Positions 17,649 through 28,309 of a stretch of DNA of 64,000 bases are shown piece after piece (position 1 is the stretch's first letter; every line of letters starts with the position of its first letter). The DNA lies in the NCBI GenBank assembly GCA_963848955.1, contig CAWKFQ010000017.1:186001-250000 (forward strand), read 5' to 3'. The notes under the pieces are model-generated. The model was not told the origin of the DNA. It ran no database searches and worked only from the letters and a program-made list of their open reading frames with translations. Source of the stretch: DASUPK01 sp963848955. GTDB lineage: Bacteria; Actinomycetota; Thermoleophilia; Solirubrobacterales; 70-9. A program made the translations under genes and the position numbers.

Positions 17649-18725
17649 ATGGAAGAACTGAAGGGGCTGATCCTCTCGGGGGGTGCCGGGACACGCCTGC
17701 GCCCAATCACCCATACCTCCGCCAAGCAGCTCGTGCCGGTGGCGAACAAGCCCGTGCTCTTTTACGGGATCGAGGCGCTGGTCGAGGCGGGGATCGGGGA
17801 GATCGGGGTGATCATCGCCCCGGAGACCGGTGATGAGATCCGTCAGGCCGCCGGCGACGGCTCCGACTTCGGCGCCTCGATCACCTACATCGAGCAGGAG
17901 GCCCCGCTTGGGCTGGCCCACGCACTGCTCACCGCAGAGGGATTCCTGGGCCAGAGCCCGTTCGTCATGTATCTCGGCGACAACCTTCTCCGCGACGGGA
18001 TCACAGATCTCGTGGAGGTCTTCCGCCGCTCCGAGCCCGACGCCCTGATCCTGCTCACGCGCGTGGACGATCCGTCCTCCTACGGCGTCGCGGAGCTGAA
18101 CGGCGAGCGCGTCATCCGCCTGGTGGAGAAACCGAAGGACCCGCCCAGCGACCTGGCTCTGGTCGGCGTCTACATGTTCACGTCGTCGATCTTCGCTGCC
18201 GCCCACTCGATCGAGCCGTCGGGCCGGGGCGAGCTCGAGATCACTGACGCCATTGACGCGCTGATCGGGTCGGAGCGACGGGTGGAGTCGCACATCGTCA
18301 AGGGCTGGTGGAAGGACACCGGGAGGCTCGAGGACATGCTCGAAGCGAACCGCCTGGTCCTCGAGGACATCGAGCCGCGGATCGACGGCGACCTGGATGC
18401 GGAGTCCCGGGTCGAGGGCCGGGTCGCGATCGAGAAGGGAGCGAAGCTCGAGCGGACCATCGTTCGGGGGCCCGCCATCATCGGGGCCGGCAGCAGGCTG
18501 ACCGACTCCTACATCGGGCCCTACACGGCGATCGATCGCGACGTCGTGATCACCGGCTCCGAGGTCGAGCACTCGATCGTCCTGGCCGGCTCCAGCATCC
18601 GCGACCTCCATGCGCGGATGGAGGCCAGCCTCCTGGGCAAGAACGTCAGCCTGAGCCGCAGCGAGGGAATGCCGAAGACGCTGCGCTTCCTGGTCGGCGA
18701 CAACGCGGACATCTCGATCCCATGA
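17649..18725 (+). CDS. rmlA: Glucose-1-phosphate thymidylyltransferase, long form
   Basis: 358 residues. The nucleotidyltransferase domain carries LILSGGAGTRLRPITHTSAK and KQLVPVANKP (dTTP/metal site), VMYLGDNL, VEKPKDPPSD and KGWWKDTG. The carboxyl third (about 240-355) has hexapeptide-like repeats of a left-handed beta-helix, as in StrD/Mth-type long RmlA proteins. It makes dTDP-glucose, the first step to dTDP-L-rhamnose. It heads rmlA-rmlD-rmlB-rmlC, and its TGA overlaps the rmlD ATG. The carboxyl domain distinguishes it from the short, allosteric RmlA of enterobacteria. Confidence 0.92.
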   Translation: MEELKGLILSGGAGTRLRPITHTSAKQLVPVANKPVLFYGIEALVEAGIGEIGVIIAPETGDEIRQAAGDGSDFGASITYIEQEAPLGLAHALLTAEGFLGQSPFVMYLGDNLLRDGITDLVEVFRRSEPDALILLTRVDDPSSYGVAELNGERVIRLVEKPKDPPSDLALVGVYMFTSSIFAAAHSIEPSGRGELEITDAIDALIGSERRVESHIVKGWWKDTGRLEDMLEANRLVLEDIEPRIDGDLDAESRVEGRVAIEKGAKLERTIVRGPAIIGAGSRLTDSYIGPYTAIDRDVVITGSEVEHSIVLAGSSIRDLHARMEASLLGKNVSLSRSEGMPKTLRFLVGDNADISIP

Positions 18726-19750
18726 GGGTCCTGGTCACGGGAGCCAACGGGATGCTGGGCCAGGACGTGGTCCGGGTCGCCGGGGACATGCGTCACCAGG
18801 TGATCGAGATGAGCCACGACGACCTCGACGTCACGGACCCGGCGAGGGTCGAGAGGATGATCACGCGAGAGCGGCCCGGGGTAGTGATCAACTGCGCGGC
18901 CTGGACCAGCGTCGACGGCGCCGAGGAGTCGGAGCGGGAGGCGTCGCTTGTCAACGGGCAGGGCGCCGGCTTCGTCGCCGACGCGGCGGCGAAGGTCTCC
19001 GCCAAGGTCATCTACCCCTCGACCGACTACGTCTTCAACGGCGACGGCGGGCCCTACGGCGAATCGGACGATCCCGATCCGATCAACGCGTACGGGCGCA
19101 CCAAGCTGGCCGGCGAGCGGGCCACGGCACTGGTCAACGCGCAGAGCTTCATCGTCCGCACCTCCTGGCTCTTCGGCCCGCACGGCGGGAACTTCGTCGA
19201 GACCATGCTGCGCCTCGGCCAGGGTGGTGGGCCGGTGGTCGTGGTCCACGACCAGGTCGGCTCCCCCACCTACACGGGCCACCTGGCGGTCGGGCTGCTG
19301 CGCCTGGTCGACAGCGCTGCCTACGGCATCCACCACATGGCGGGAGAGGGCAGCTGCTCCTGGTACGACTTCGCGCTGGAGATCTTCAGGCAGGCCGAGG
19401 TCGTAACGCGGGTCATGGCGACGACCACCGACATGATGGAGCGGCCGGCGAAGCGCCCCGCCAACTCGGTCCTGGTGAGCCGCCGCTCAGCTCCGATCAA
19501 CCTGCCGCCCTGGCAGCGAGGCCTCTCCGACTATCTGGCCCGGCGCGGCCACGTCGAGGCGGAGGAGCCTCCGCGCCGCCAGCGATCGAGTGCCTCACGG
19601 CGCCAGCCGATGCTCGACTGGACGGCCCGCGAGCGCGAGGAGCGCCAGGCGGATGGCGAGGAGATCACCGGTGAGAGCGAGCTCCCCCTCGAGGACGTGA
19701 CCTGGGAGGACGGGTCGGACGGGGCGGACAAGGGAGCGGACGCGGCATGA
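18722..19750 (+). CDS. rmlD: dTDP-4-dehydrorhamnose reductase with charged C-terminal tail
   Basis: 342 residues. An SDR protein with MRVLVTGANGMLGQDV (NADP(H) site), STDYVFNGDGGPYGESD and the Y-x3-K pair in NAYGRTKLAGE. It reduces dTDP-4-keto-L-rhamnose to dTDP-L-rhamnose. Family members are about 280-300 residues. This one carries an extra tail of about 55 very charged residues (for example RQRSSASRRQ, then an acidic EDVTWEDGSDGADKG) with no recognisable domain. ATG 18722 overlaps the rmlA stop and the gene's own stop overlaps the rmlB ATG, so tight translational coupling is expected. Confidence 0.9.
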   Translation: MRVLVTGANGMLGQDVVRVAGDMRHQVIEMSHDDLDVTDPARVERMITRERPGVVINCAAWTSVDGAEESEREASLVNGQGAGFVADAAAKVSAKVIYPSTDYVFNGDGGPYGESDDPDPINAYGRTKLAGERATALVNAQSFIVRTSWLFGPHGGNFVETMLRLGQGGGPVVVVHDQVGSPTYTGHLAVGLLRLVDSAAYGIHHMAGEGSCSWYDFALEIFRQAEVVTRVMATTTDMMERPAKRPANSVLVSRRSAPINLPPWQRGLSDYLARRGHVEAEEPPRRQRSSASRRQPMLDWTAREREERQADGEEITGESELPLEDVTWEDGSDGADKGADAA

Positions 19751-20755
19751 GGCTGCTGGTCGCGGGCGGCGCCGGCTTCATCGGCTCGAACTACGTTCGC
19801 CGCCGCCTGGACGGCCACCCCGACGACACCGTGCGGGTGCTCGACAAGCTCACCTACGCCGGCCGTCGCGAGAACCTCGACGGCCTCCCCGAGGAGCGCT
19901 GGGAGCTCGTCGAGGCCGACATCGCCGACCGCGACGCCGTCAGGGCGGCCATCGAGGGCTGCGATGCGGTCGTCAACTTCGCCGCCGAGTCGCACGTGGA
20001 CCGCTCGATCGAGGCGCCCGGCGAGTTCATCACGACCGACGTCTACGGCACCTACGTCCTGCTGGAGGCCACCCGCGACGCCGGCGTTCGCCACCTCCAG
20101 GTCTCGACCGACGAGGTCTACGGCGACTTCGAGCTGGGCTCCGCGACCGAGGAGTCTCCGCTCAACCCCTCCTCCCCCTACTCGGCCTCGAAGGCGGGGG
20201 GCGACCTGCTCGTCTTGGCCTTCGCCCGGACCTACAGCGCCGAGGCGCTGATCATTCGCGCCTCGAACAACTACGGCCCGCGCCAGCACCCTGAGAAGCT
20301 GATCCCCCTCTGCATCCTCAACGCCCTCGCCGGCGATCCGCTGCCCGTCTACGGCGACGGGATGCAGGTACGGAACTGGCTCTACGTCGATGACTGCTGC
20401 GCCGCGGTCGACGCCGTCTTCGAGCGGGGCGAGCCTGGCACAGGTCTACAACGTCGGCGGTCCCGACGAGCTCTCGAACCTCGAGGTGGTCAGAAGAATC
20501 CTCGCCCTGACCGACCGGGACGACTCGCTGATCTCCTACGTCACCGACCGGCCCGGGCACGACCGCCGCTACTCGCTCTCCGCGGCGCGGCTGGAGGCGC
20601 TCGGCTGGAGCGCGCAGGTTCACTTCGAGGAGGGCATCGAGCGCACCGTCAGCTGGTACCGCGAGAACGAGTCCTGGTGGGAGCCGATCCGCTCCGGCGA
20701 GTACCGGGACTACTACGAGCGCCAGTACGGCAGGACGCTGGGGGCCGGCGAGTGA
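19747..20755 (+). CDS. rmlB: dTDP-glucose 4,6-dehydratase, one frameshift
   Basis: About 335 residues when a +1 shift near 20441 is corrected. MRLLVAGGAGFIGSNYVRR binds NAD; FAAESHVDRSI, the catalytic STDEVYGDFE and the Y-x3-K in SPYSASKAGGD follow. After the shift, QVYNVGGPDELSNLEVV and GWSAQVHFEEGIERTVSWYR complete the fold. It converts dTDP-glucose to dTDP-4-keto-6-deoxyglucose. As the only rmlB seen in an otherwise intact operon, the shift is more likely a sequence error than decay. Overlaps rmlD (ATGA) and rmlC (GTGA). Confidence 0.9.
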
Positions 20756-21309
20756 GCTTCCGCCGCCTGCCCACCGAGATCGACGGGGTCGTGTTCGTCG
20801 AGCCGGACGTCCACGGCGACGAGCGCGGCTTCCTGGTCGAGACCTACCGGGCCGAGGCGATGAAGCTCGTCGGGATCGACGTCGACTTCGTCCAGGAGAA
20901 CCACAGCCGGTCCTCCGCACGGGTGCTGCGCGGACTCCACCTACAGCGCGGCCAGGCGAAGCTGGTTCGTTGTGCCCGCGGCAGGATCTTCGATGTCGCA
21001 GTGGATCTCCGGCCGGATTCCCCCACCTACAAACGCTGGGAGGGGTACGACCTCGACGACGTCGAGCATCGTCAGCTCTTCATCCCCGACGGCTTCGGCC
21101 ACGGCTTCTGCGTCCTCTCCGCGGAGGCCGACGTCATCTACAGGCTGTCCAGCTATTACGACCCCGAGCTCGAGAGCGGAATCGCCTGGGACGACCCGGA
21201 GGTGGCGGTCCACTGGCCGATCACGGACCCGCTCCTCTCCGATCGAGACCGGAACGCTCCGTCCTTGGCGGACCTGGCGGCTTCGGGTTCGGGCCTGGGG
21301 TCCGGTTAG
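20752..21309 (+). CDS. rmlC: dTDP-4-dehydrorhamnose 3,5-epimerase
   Basis: 185 residues from GTG 20752, which overlaps the rmlB stop. The RmlC cupin signature is present: GDERGFLVETYRAE, VQENHSRSSARVLRGLHLQR (the catalytic His), FDVAVDLRPDSPTYKRW and PDGFGHGFCVLS. It epimerises C3 and C5 of dTDP-4-keto-6-deoxyglucose. The operon order A-D-B-C thus supplies the complete dTDP-L-rhamnose pathway, probably for cell-wall or exopolysaccharide rhamnose. A hairpin follows at 21324. Confidence 0.92.
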   Translation: MSFRRLPTEIDGVVFVEPDVHGDERGFLVETYRAEAMKLVGIDVDFVQENHSRSSARVLRGLHLQRGQAKLVRCARGRIFDVAVDLRPDSPTYKRWEGYDLDDVEHRQLFIPDGFGHGFCVLSAEADVIYRLSSYYDPELESGIAWDDPEVAVHWPITDPLLSDRDRNAPSLADLAASGSGLGSG

Positions 21310-21323
21310 GGCAATCCCCAATG

Positions 21324-21351
21324 GACGATGCCGGCCTCGGCTGGCATCGTC
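21324..21351 (+). terminator. Hairpin after rmlC
   Basis: GACGATGCC (21324-21332) and GGCATCGTC (21343-21351) form a perfect 9-base stem around a 10-base loop, 15 bases after the rmlC stop. No strong T-run follows. It probably ends the rml transcript. The rest of the gap to 21537 is less GC-rich and probably holds the promoter of the MMPL gene; I see no clear boxes. Confidence 0.55.
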
Positions 21352-21537
21352 GTGGCCGATGAGTTTTCGCGCTGTGTCACGTCTAAGGGTTTTGTGACGT
21401 CTCAGTGACGGAGGTCGCAGAAACGAGACACCGAATTCAGCATGTTTCGAGAACACCCACCGCATCGTGATTGCTAGAACGCGCCTTCAAATCGACCCGG
21501 GCTCGGGAGTGAGCTCGCAGGAAGGGGGAAGTTCCGG

Positions 21538-23703
21538 ATGACCAGTCGCCTTACCCGTCTCGCCGACATCGCCTACCGCCGCCGCGGCCGCGTGGTCCTG
21601 CTTTGGATCGTGGCCATGGTCGTGATCATCGGTGTCGGCTCCTCGCTCGCCGGGGAGTTCCAGGCCGACTACGACACCCCCGGTTCGGAGTCGAAGGCCG
21701 CCAGCGACATCACCGAGCAGCGCTTCGCCGGCTACTCCGGACAGGAGGTCTTCGTGGTCGCGAAGGACCCGGGCGGCTTCGCGAGCCAGGCGGAGGCGAC
21801 CCAGCGACTGCAGCCTTTCTTCGCCCAGGCCGAGAAGGTCGAGCACATCGCCGCTCACACGCCGATCCGCCTCTCTCAGAATCGGCAAATCGCGACAGCC
21901 ACGCTTCCGATGACCGTTCCCGGCTGGGAGGTCACGAAGGACCAGGGCAAGCAGCTGATCAATGCGGCCAATGACAACGACGGCAACGGGCTCGAGCTCA
22001 AGCTCGGCGGGGATCCGATCTACGCCGCGCAGTCCCAGTCGAGTCCGGAGGGCTACGGGTTCCTCGGTGCCGCGATCGTGCTGCTGATCGCCTTCGGCTC
22101 TATCGTCGCGGCCGGGCTACCCCTTGGCATCGCCCTGGTCGGTCTCGGTATCTCCTCGGCCGGCCTCATCCCTCTGCTGGCAAACGTGATCGACGTGCCC
22201 GACTGGACCACCGCCGTCTCCGGCCTGATCGGGATCGGCGTGGGCATCGACTACTCGCTCCTCGTTCTCACCCGCTTCCGGTCGGCGATGAAGGACGGCA
22301 AGGATCGCCACGACGCGGTGGTCGAGGCCGTCACGACGGCCGGGCGCAGCGTGCTGATCGCCGGCTGCACTGTCGTGATCGCGGTGCTCGGTCTGATTCT
22401 GACCGGGCTCAGCTACATGTATGGGGTCGCGATCGCGACCTCCCTGGCGGTGCTCACCATGATGGTTGCCTCGATCACGCTGCTGCCCGCCTTCCTCTCA
22501 TATCTCGGGCCGAGGGTCGACAGGCTCCGCATTCCATTCCTGGGCCGCGCGCTGAGGACGGAGGCCAACAATGCCGCGGGCGAGTCGCCTGCTGCGCGCT
22601 GGAGCCACATCGTGCAGCGGCGGCCTTGGCCGTTCGCGATCGGCGCGCTGGTGATCCTGCTCGCGCTGGCGGCACCGGCCCTGGGCATGCGCCTCGGTTT
22701 CCCCGACGCGGGTAACGATCCGCCCGACAGCATGACGCGTCAGGCCTACGACCTGAACACCGAGGGCTTCGGACCCGGGACCAACGGCCCGATTCAGGTC
22801 GCGGCGAAGATTCCGCCCACTCCGGAGGCCAAGTCCCAGATCGCCGCCTTCGCGGACACGCTGCGAAGCACCCCCGACGTCGCTTTCGTGGTCCCGCCGC
22901 GGATCAACCAGGCCGGCGACGCCGCCCTGATCACCGTGATCCCGGAGACCTCGCCGCAGGACGAGGCCACCGAGGACCTCGTCAGGCATATGCGCGATGA
23001 CGTCGCCCCGGGCCAATTCGAGGGCACCGCGATCGACGTCCAGATCGGCGGTGTGACCGCGGCGCTCGAGGACCAGTCCGAGTTCATGAAGGGCCGCATG
23101 CCGCTGTTCATCGCGGGCGTGGTCGGGCTCTCCTTCCTGCTCCTGCTGGTCGCCTTCCACTCGCCGGTGATCTCGCTGAAGGCGGGGATCATGAACCTGC
23201 TCTCGGTGAGCGCCGCATACGGCGTGATGACGTTGGCCGCGAACGGCGGTGGACTGAGCAACCTGATCGGGATCGACCACGAGGTCCCGATCGCGCCGTT
23301 CATGCCGGTGATGATGTTCGCGATCCTCTTCGGCCTCTCGATGGACTACGAGGTCTTCCTGATCTCGCGGATCCGCGAGGAGTACCTGAAGGACGGCAAC
23401 ACCCGGCGGGCCGTCGCCGACGGCCTCGCCAAGACCGCCCGTGTGATCACGGCGGCCGCGGCGATCATGGTCGTCGTCTTCCTATCGTTCGTGACCTCGA
23501 ACGAGGTCTTCCTGAAGCTGTTCGGGATCGGCCTCGCGTCGGCGATCTTCCTCGACGCCACCCTGGTCCGGATGGTCCTCGTACCGGCGGTGATGTCGCT
23601 GCTCGGGAAGTGGAACTGGTGGATCCCGAGCTGGCTGGAGCGGCGGCTGCCCAGCCTGGACGTCGAGCGGGTGGCCCCCGCCGGCGCCGAGGGCCGCGCG
23701 TAG
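21538..23703 (+). CDS. MMPL-family (RND superfamily) transporter
   Basis: 721 residues, intact. Two repeated halves, each with a lone transmembrane segment, an external domain and a five-helix bundle. The transport-site sequences are GIGVGIDYSLLVLTRFRS in the first half and FGLSMDYEVFLISRIREEY in the second, with the Asp-Tyr pairs used for proton relay in MmpL proteins. MMPL proteins export lipids, glycolipids or drugs using the proton gradient. The substrate is unknown. A purine-rich Shine-Dalgarno sequence (AGGAAGGGGG) precedes the ATG. It lies behind the rhamnose operon but has its own upstream gap. Confidence 0.88.
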   Translation: MTSRLTRLADIAYRRRGRVVLLWIVAMVVIIGVGSSLAGEFQADYDTPGSESKAASDITEQRFAGYSGQEVFVVAKDPGGFASQAEATQRLQPFFAQAEKVEHIAAHTPIRLSQNRQIATATLPMTVPGWEVTKDQGKQLINAANDNDGNGLELKLGGDPIYAAQSQSSPEGYGFLGAAIVLLIAFGSIVAAGLPLGIALVGLGISSAGLIPLLANVIDVPDWTTAVSGLIGIGVGIDYSLLVLTRFRSAMKDGKDRHDAVVEAVTTAGRSVLIAGCTVVIAVLGLILTGLSYMYGVAIATSLAVLTMMVASITLLPAFLSYLGPRVDRLRIPFLGRALRTEANNAAGESPAARWSHIVQRRPWPFAIGALVILLALAAPALGMRLGFPDAGNDPPDSMTRQAYDLNTEGFGPGTNGPIQVAAKIPPTPEAKSQIAAFADTLRSTPDVAFVVPPRINQAGDAALITVIPETSPQDEATEDLVRHMRDDVAPGQFEGTAIDVQIGGVTAALEDQSEFMKGRMPLFIAGVVGLSFLLLLVAFHSPVISLKAGIMNLLSVSAAYGVMTLAANGGGLSNLIGIDHEVPIAPFMPVMMFAILFGLSMDYEVFLISRIREEYLKDGNTRRAVADGLAKTARVITAAAAIMVVVFLSFVTSNEVFLKLFGIGLASAIFLDATLVRMVLVPAVMSLLGKWNWWIPSWLERRLPSLDVERVAPAGAEGRA

Positions 23704-23715
23704 CGGGCTGATACT

Positions 23716-23753
23716 TGGCGCCTTTCCGACCCACGTAGGTTGGAAAGGCGCCA
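23716..23753 (+). terminator. Long hairpin after the MMPL gene
   Basis: TGGCGCCTTTCC (23716-23727) pairs perfectly with GGAAAGGCGCCA (23742-23753), and the inner bases GACC/GGTT extend the stem. It lies 13 bases after the MMPL stop and about 45 bases before lhr. The length and symmetry fit a strong terminator. Confidence 0.65.
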
Positions 23754-23797
23754 CGCCCGGCCCGGGTGGGACGGTCGGTAAGGTCAGTAGGTTGGCC

Positions 23798-26700
23798 ATG
23801 AGTACGTCCGCGACCCAAGAGTCACCCCTGGAGCCCTTCTCCGAGCCTGTTCAGAGGTGGTTCCAGGCTTCCTTCGAGGCTCCGACCCCGGCCCAGGCGG
23901 CGGGCTGGCCCGCGATCGCCTCGGGCGGGCACACGCTGATCTGCGCCCCGACGGGGTCGGGAAAGACCCTGGCGGCCTTCCTGTGGGGAATCGACCGCCT
24001 CGCCCGCGAGCCCGAGCGGCTCGGGCTCGGGTGTGCGAATCGTCTACATCTCGCCCCTCAAGGCCCTCTCCTACGACATCGAGCGCAACCTGCGGGCGCC
24101 GCTGCAGGGGATCGGCGCGCCCATCTCGGTCGCGCTGCGCACCGGCGACACGCCCCAGTCCGAGCGGCGGGCCATGCGTCGCGAGCCGCCGGACATCCTG
24201 ATCACGACGCCCGAGTCCCTCTATTTGATGATCAGCTCGCAGGCCCGCGAGATCCTCACCGGCGTCGAGGCGGTGATCGTGGACGAGATCCACGCCGTGG
24301 CCCCCTCGAAGCGGGGCTCGCATCTGGCGCTGACCATGGAGCGCCTCGATCACCTGACGGCCGACCAGCCCATCCAGCGGATCGGGCTCTCCGCGACGCA
24401 GCGGCCCCTGGAGCGGATCGGCCAGTTCCTGGTGGGTGCCGGGCGCGACTGCGAGATCGTCGACGCCTCGGAGCCCAAGCAGCTCGACCTGGAGATCGTC
24501 GTCCCGGTCGAGGACATGGTCGAGCCGAGCCCACTCGGCAACAAGCGCCGCGACGGGGCCGACACCGGCAAGACCCCGCCGCCGAATCTCGAGCATTCCC
24601 CGGAGCGCATCGACCCCGGCCCGATCGAGGCGTCGCTCAACCCAGCCACCAATACCCGCTCGATCTGGCCCGCGATCTATCCCGAGCTGCTGCGGCTGGT
24701 CCGCGAGCACAACTCGACCATCGTCTTCGTCAACAACCGCCGCGCGGCCGAGCGAATCGCCAAGCGCCTCAACGAGATGCACAACGACGAGCTGGAGGAG
24801 GAGCTGCCGGCCACCGAGCACGCCGGCAACACGAAGAACGGAAACAAGGCGCCGCCCGAGATCGCACGGGCCCACCACGGCTCGCTCTCCCACGAGGAGC
24901 GGGCGCTGGTCGAGGAGCTGCTCAAGTCGGGTGAGCTGCCCTGCCTGGTCGCCACCTCCTCGCTCGAGCTCGGCATCGACATGGGCGCCGTGGACCTCGT
25001 CATCCAGGTCGAGTCGCCGAAGTCGGTGACCCGGGGGCTGCAGCGAGTCGGCCGCGCCGGCCACACGCTGGGCGAGGTCTCGAAGGGGCGGATCTTCCCC
25101 AAGTTCCGGGCCGACCTGCTCGAGTGCGCCGTGGTCGCCCGCCGGATGCGCACCGGCGAGATCGAGGAGACCGTCATCCCGCAGAACCCGCTCGACGTGC
25201 TGGCCCAGCACCTGGTCTCGATGGCCGCGCTCGACGAGTGGGAGATCGACGAGGTCGAGCGGCTGGTCCGCTCCGCGCAGCCCTTCGCCGAGATCTCGCG
25301 CGAGCAGCTCGAGAACGTTCTCGACATGCTCGACGGCCGCTACCCGTCCGAGCGCTTCGCGGAGCTGCGGCCGCGGATCGTCTGGGACCGGACCAAGGGG
25401 ACGATGCGCGGCCGGCCCGGGCGCCCGCCAGCTCGCGGTCGCCAACGCGGGGACGATTCCCGACCGCGGCCTCTACGGCGTCCATCTCCCGGACGGACGG
25501 CGCGTCGGCGAGCTCGACGAGGAGATGGTCTACGAGGCGCGGCCCGGCCAGACCTTCCTGCTCGGCGCCAGCACCTGGCGGATCGAGGAGATCACCCGCG
25601 ACCGGGTGATCGTCACCCCCGCCCCCGGCACACCCGGCGCCGTCCCCTTCTGGCGCGGCGACGGCATCGGCCGCCCGGCCGAGCTCGGCAAGGCGATCGG
25701 CGCCTTCTCGCGGGAGGCGGTGAACGCCGATCCGAAGAAGCTCGCCAAGGAGAACGACCTGGACAAGCTCGCCGCACAGAATCTCGTCAACTACCTGACC
25801 GAGCAGCAGGCGGCCACCCGCGTGGTCCCCTCAGACGAGGCGATCGTCGTCGAGCGCTTCCGGGACGAGATCGGCGACTGGCGCCTCTGCGTCCTCTCGC
25901 CCTGGGGCGGCCGGGTCCATGCCGCCTGGGGCCTCGCCCTCTCGGCAAAGATCCGCGACGACCGCGACCTCGAGGCCGACGCGATCTGGTCCGACGACGG
26001 GATCGTCATCCACCTGCCCGACGCCGACGAGCCGCCGCCCGCCGACCTCGTGATGATCGAGCCCGACGAGATCGAGGACCTGGTGATCCGCGAGCTCTCG
26101 GGCTCGGCGCTGTTCGGCGCCCGCTTCCGCGAGAACGCCGCGCGCTCGCTGCTCATCCCGCGCGCCTGGCCGGGCAAGCGCACCCCGCTCTGGCAGCAGC
26201 GCCTCAAGTCGCAGAGCCTGCTCGAGGTCGCCCGCGACTTCCCCCGCTTCCCGGTGATCCTCGAGACCTACCGCGAGGTGATGCGCGACGTCCTCGACCT
26301 GCCGGCGCTCAAGGAGCTGCTCCGCGACCTGCACTCCCGCAAGATCACGATGGTCGAGGTCGAGACGCCGACGGCCTCGCCCTTCGCCTCCTCGCTGCTC
26401 TTCGACTACGTCGCCACCTACATGTACGAGGGCGACACGCCCAACGCGGAGCGCCGTGCCGCGGCCCTCGCCCTCGACCGGGATCTGCTGGCCGAGCTGC
26501 TCGGCCAGGAGGAGCTTCGCGAGCTGATCGACCCGGAGGCGCTGGAGGAGGTCGCGGAACAGCTTCAGCAGCTGACCGAGGTGGGCAAGGCGAAGGACCG
26601 CGACGGGCTACAGCAGATCCTGCGACGACTCGGCGACCTGACCGAGGAGGAGTGCGAGCAGCGGACCGAGGAGGGCTACTCCGCAGAGTCCATGCTCGAC

Positions 26701-28309
26701 AAGCTGGTCAAGGAGCGCCGGGCCGCGGTCGTCAGGATCGCCGGCGAGGAGCGCTACATCGCGGCCGAGGACGCGGGCCTCTACCGCGACGCGCTCGGCG
26801 TCCCGCCCCCGGCGGGCCTGCCCGAGAGCTTCCTCGAGCCGGTGGAGGACGCGCTCGTGTCGCTGGTCCGCCGCTACGCGGCCACGCACGTTCCCTTCCC
26901 GACCCGCGCAGCTCGCCGACCGCTACGGCGTGGACCCGAGCTCGGCCCTGAAGGAGCTGGAGCGATCCGGCAATGTCGTGCGGGGCGAGCTCCTCCCCGG
27001 GGGAACCGCGCGCGAGTGGTGCGAGGCCGACGTGCTGCGCCGGCTGCGCCGGGCCAGCCTCGCCAGGCTGCGTAAGGAGGTCGAGGCCACCGATCCGCGC
27101 GAGCTCGCCCGCTTCCTGCCGAGCTGGCAGAACGTCGACGCGCACGGGCGCTCCGGTGCCGGGCCCGATCGCCTCCGCGAGGCGCTCATCTCGCTGCAGG
27201 GCGTCGCTCTGACGCCGAAGACCTGGGAGCGCGACGTCCTGCCCAGGCGGCTCGGCTCCTACAGCCCCACCTGGCTCGACGAGCTCTGCACGAGCGGCGA
27301 GCTGGTCTGGGTCGGCGCCGGCGCCCTGGGGCGCAACGACGGCAAGGTCGCTCTCTATTTCCGCGAGGACGTCAGGCTCGCCGGCCCGCCGGCGGGCAAC
27401 GTGAAGCTCGATCGGCCGGAGGGCGAGATCCACGATGCGATCCGCGAGCGGCTCGCCCAGGGCCCCTGCTTCTGGCTCGACCTGATGGACCTCGAAGGAT
27501 CCGCCGAGGAGCTTCACGAGGCGCTCTGGGACCTGGCCTGGTCGGGCGAGGTGACCAACGACGCCTTCGCCCCACTGCGGGCGCCGCGACTTCGGGCGGC
27601 CCAGCGGAGCGAACGCGGCGGGCGCCGCTTCGCCCGCCGCCGCGCAGCGGCCTCCGGGACGGTGCTCGGGCGCTGGTCGCTCACCGCGTCGCTCTTCGCC
27701 GAGGCTCCCTCCGCCGGCCCGCGGATGCGCGCGCTGGCCGAGCTGATGCTCGAGCGCCATGGAATCGTCACCCGCGAGACGGCGATCGCCGAGGGAATCC
27801 CGGGTGGCTTCGCCTCCATCTACGGCGAGCTCCAGAACCTCGAGCTGCTCGGAACGGCGAGGCGCGGCTACTTCGTCGAGGGCCTGGGTGGGGCACAGTT
27901 CGCCCTCCCCGGGGCGGTGGAGCGGCTCCGCAGCCTGCCCCGAGCCGACGGCTCACTCCAGGTCCTGGCCGCAACCGACCCCGCCAACCCATATGGGGCG
28001 ACCCTCTCCTGGCCGAAGCTCGAGGGCCAGCGCCGCCCCGCACGGACAGCCGGCGCCTACGTGATGCAGCGGGACGGAGAGCCGCTGCTCTACGTCGAGC
28101 GCGGCGGCAAGGGAATCCTCCGCCTGCAGAGGATCGACGACGGCGAGCTGATCGAGTGCCTCGCGGCGCTGGCCGAGGCGGCGCAGGCCGGCCAGATCGA
28201 GAAGCTCGCGATCGAGCGCGTGGACGGTGAGCCGGTGATCGGCACCGGCATGGAGGCGGCACTGGTCGAAGCCGGCTTCCGCCGCCAGCCGCGCAAGCTC
28301 GTGGCCTGA
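23798..28309 (+). CDS. lhr: Lhr: large superfamily-2 DNA helicase, three frameshifts
   Basis: About 1500 residues when +1 shifts near 24031, 25420 and 26910 are corrected, matching full-length Lhr of mycobacteria. Motifs in order: Walker A (LICAPTGSGKTLAAFLWGID), VYISPLKAL, TTPESLY, the DEIH box (VIVDEIHAVAPSKRGSHL), LSATQRPLERIG, VFVNNRRAAERIA, TSSLELGIDMG and QRVGRAGH. The long carboxyl winged-helix/Lhr-core and tetramer-forming region follows. Lhr is a 3'-5' DNA helicase linked to the DNA-damage response (induced by mitomycin C in mycobacteria). It is followed by a nested hairpin repeat and a Nei-type glycosylase; helicase and glycosylase are found together in many actinobacteria. Confidence 0.9.

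Noticed and set aside
23760..23797. PafBC-type damage promoter upstream of lhr, and likewise before nei, polX and the UvrD gene
   Set aside because: I looked for the TTGTC-plus-distant-TA-T arrangement known from mycobacteria and found no convincing match by eye; a matrix search would be needed.
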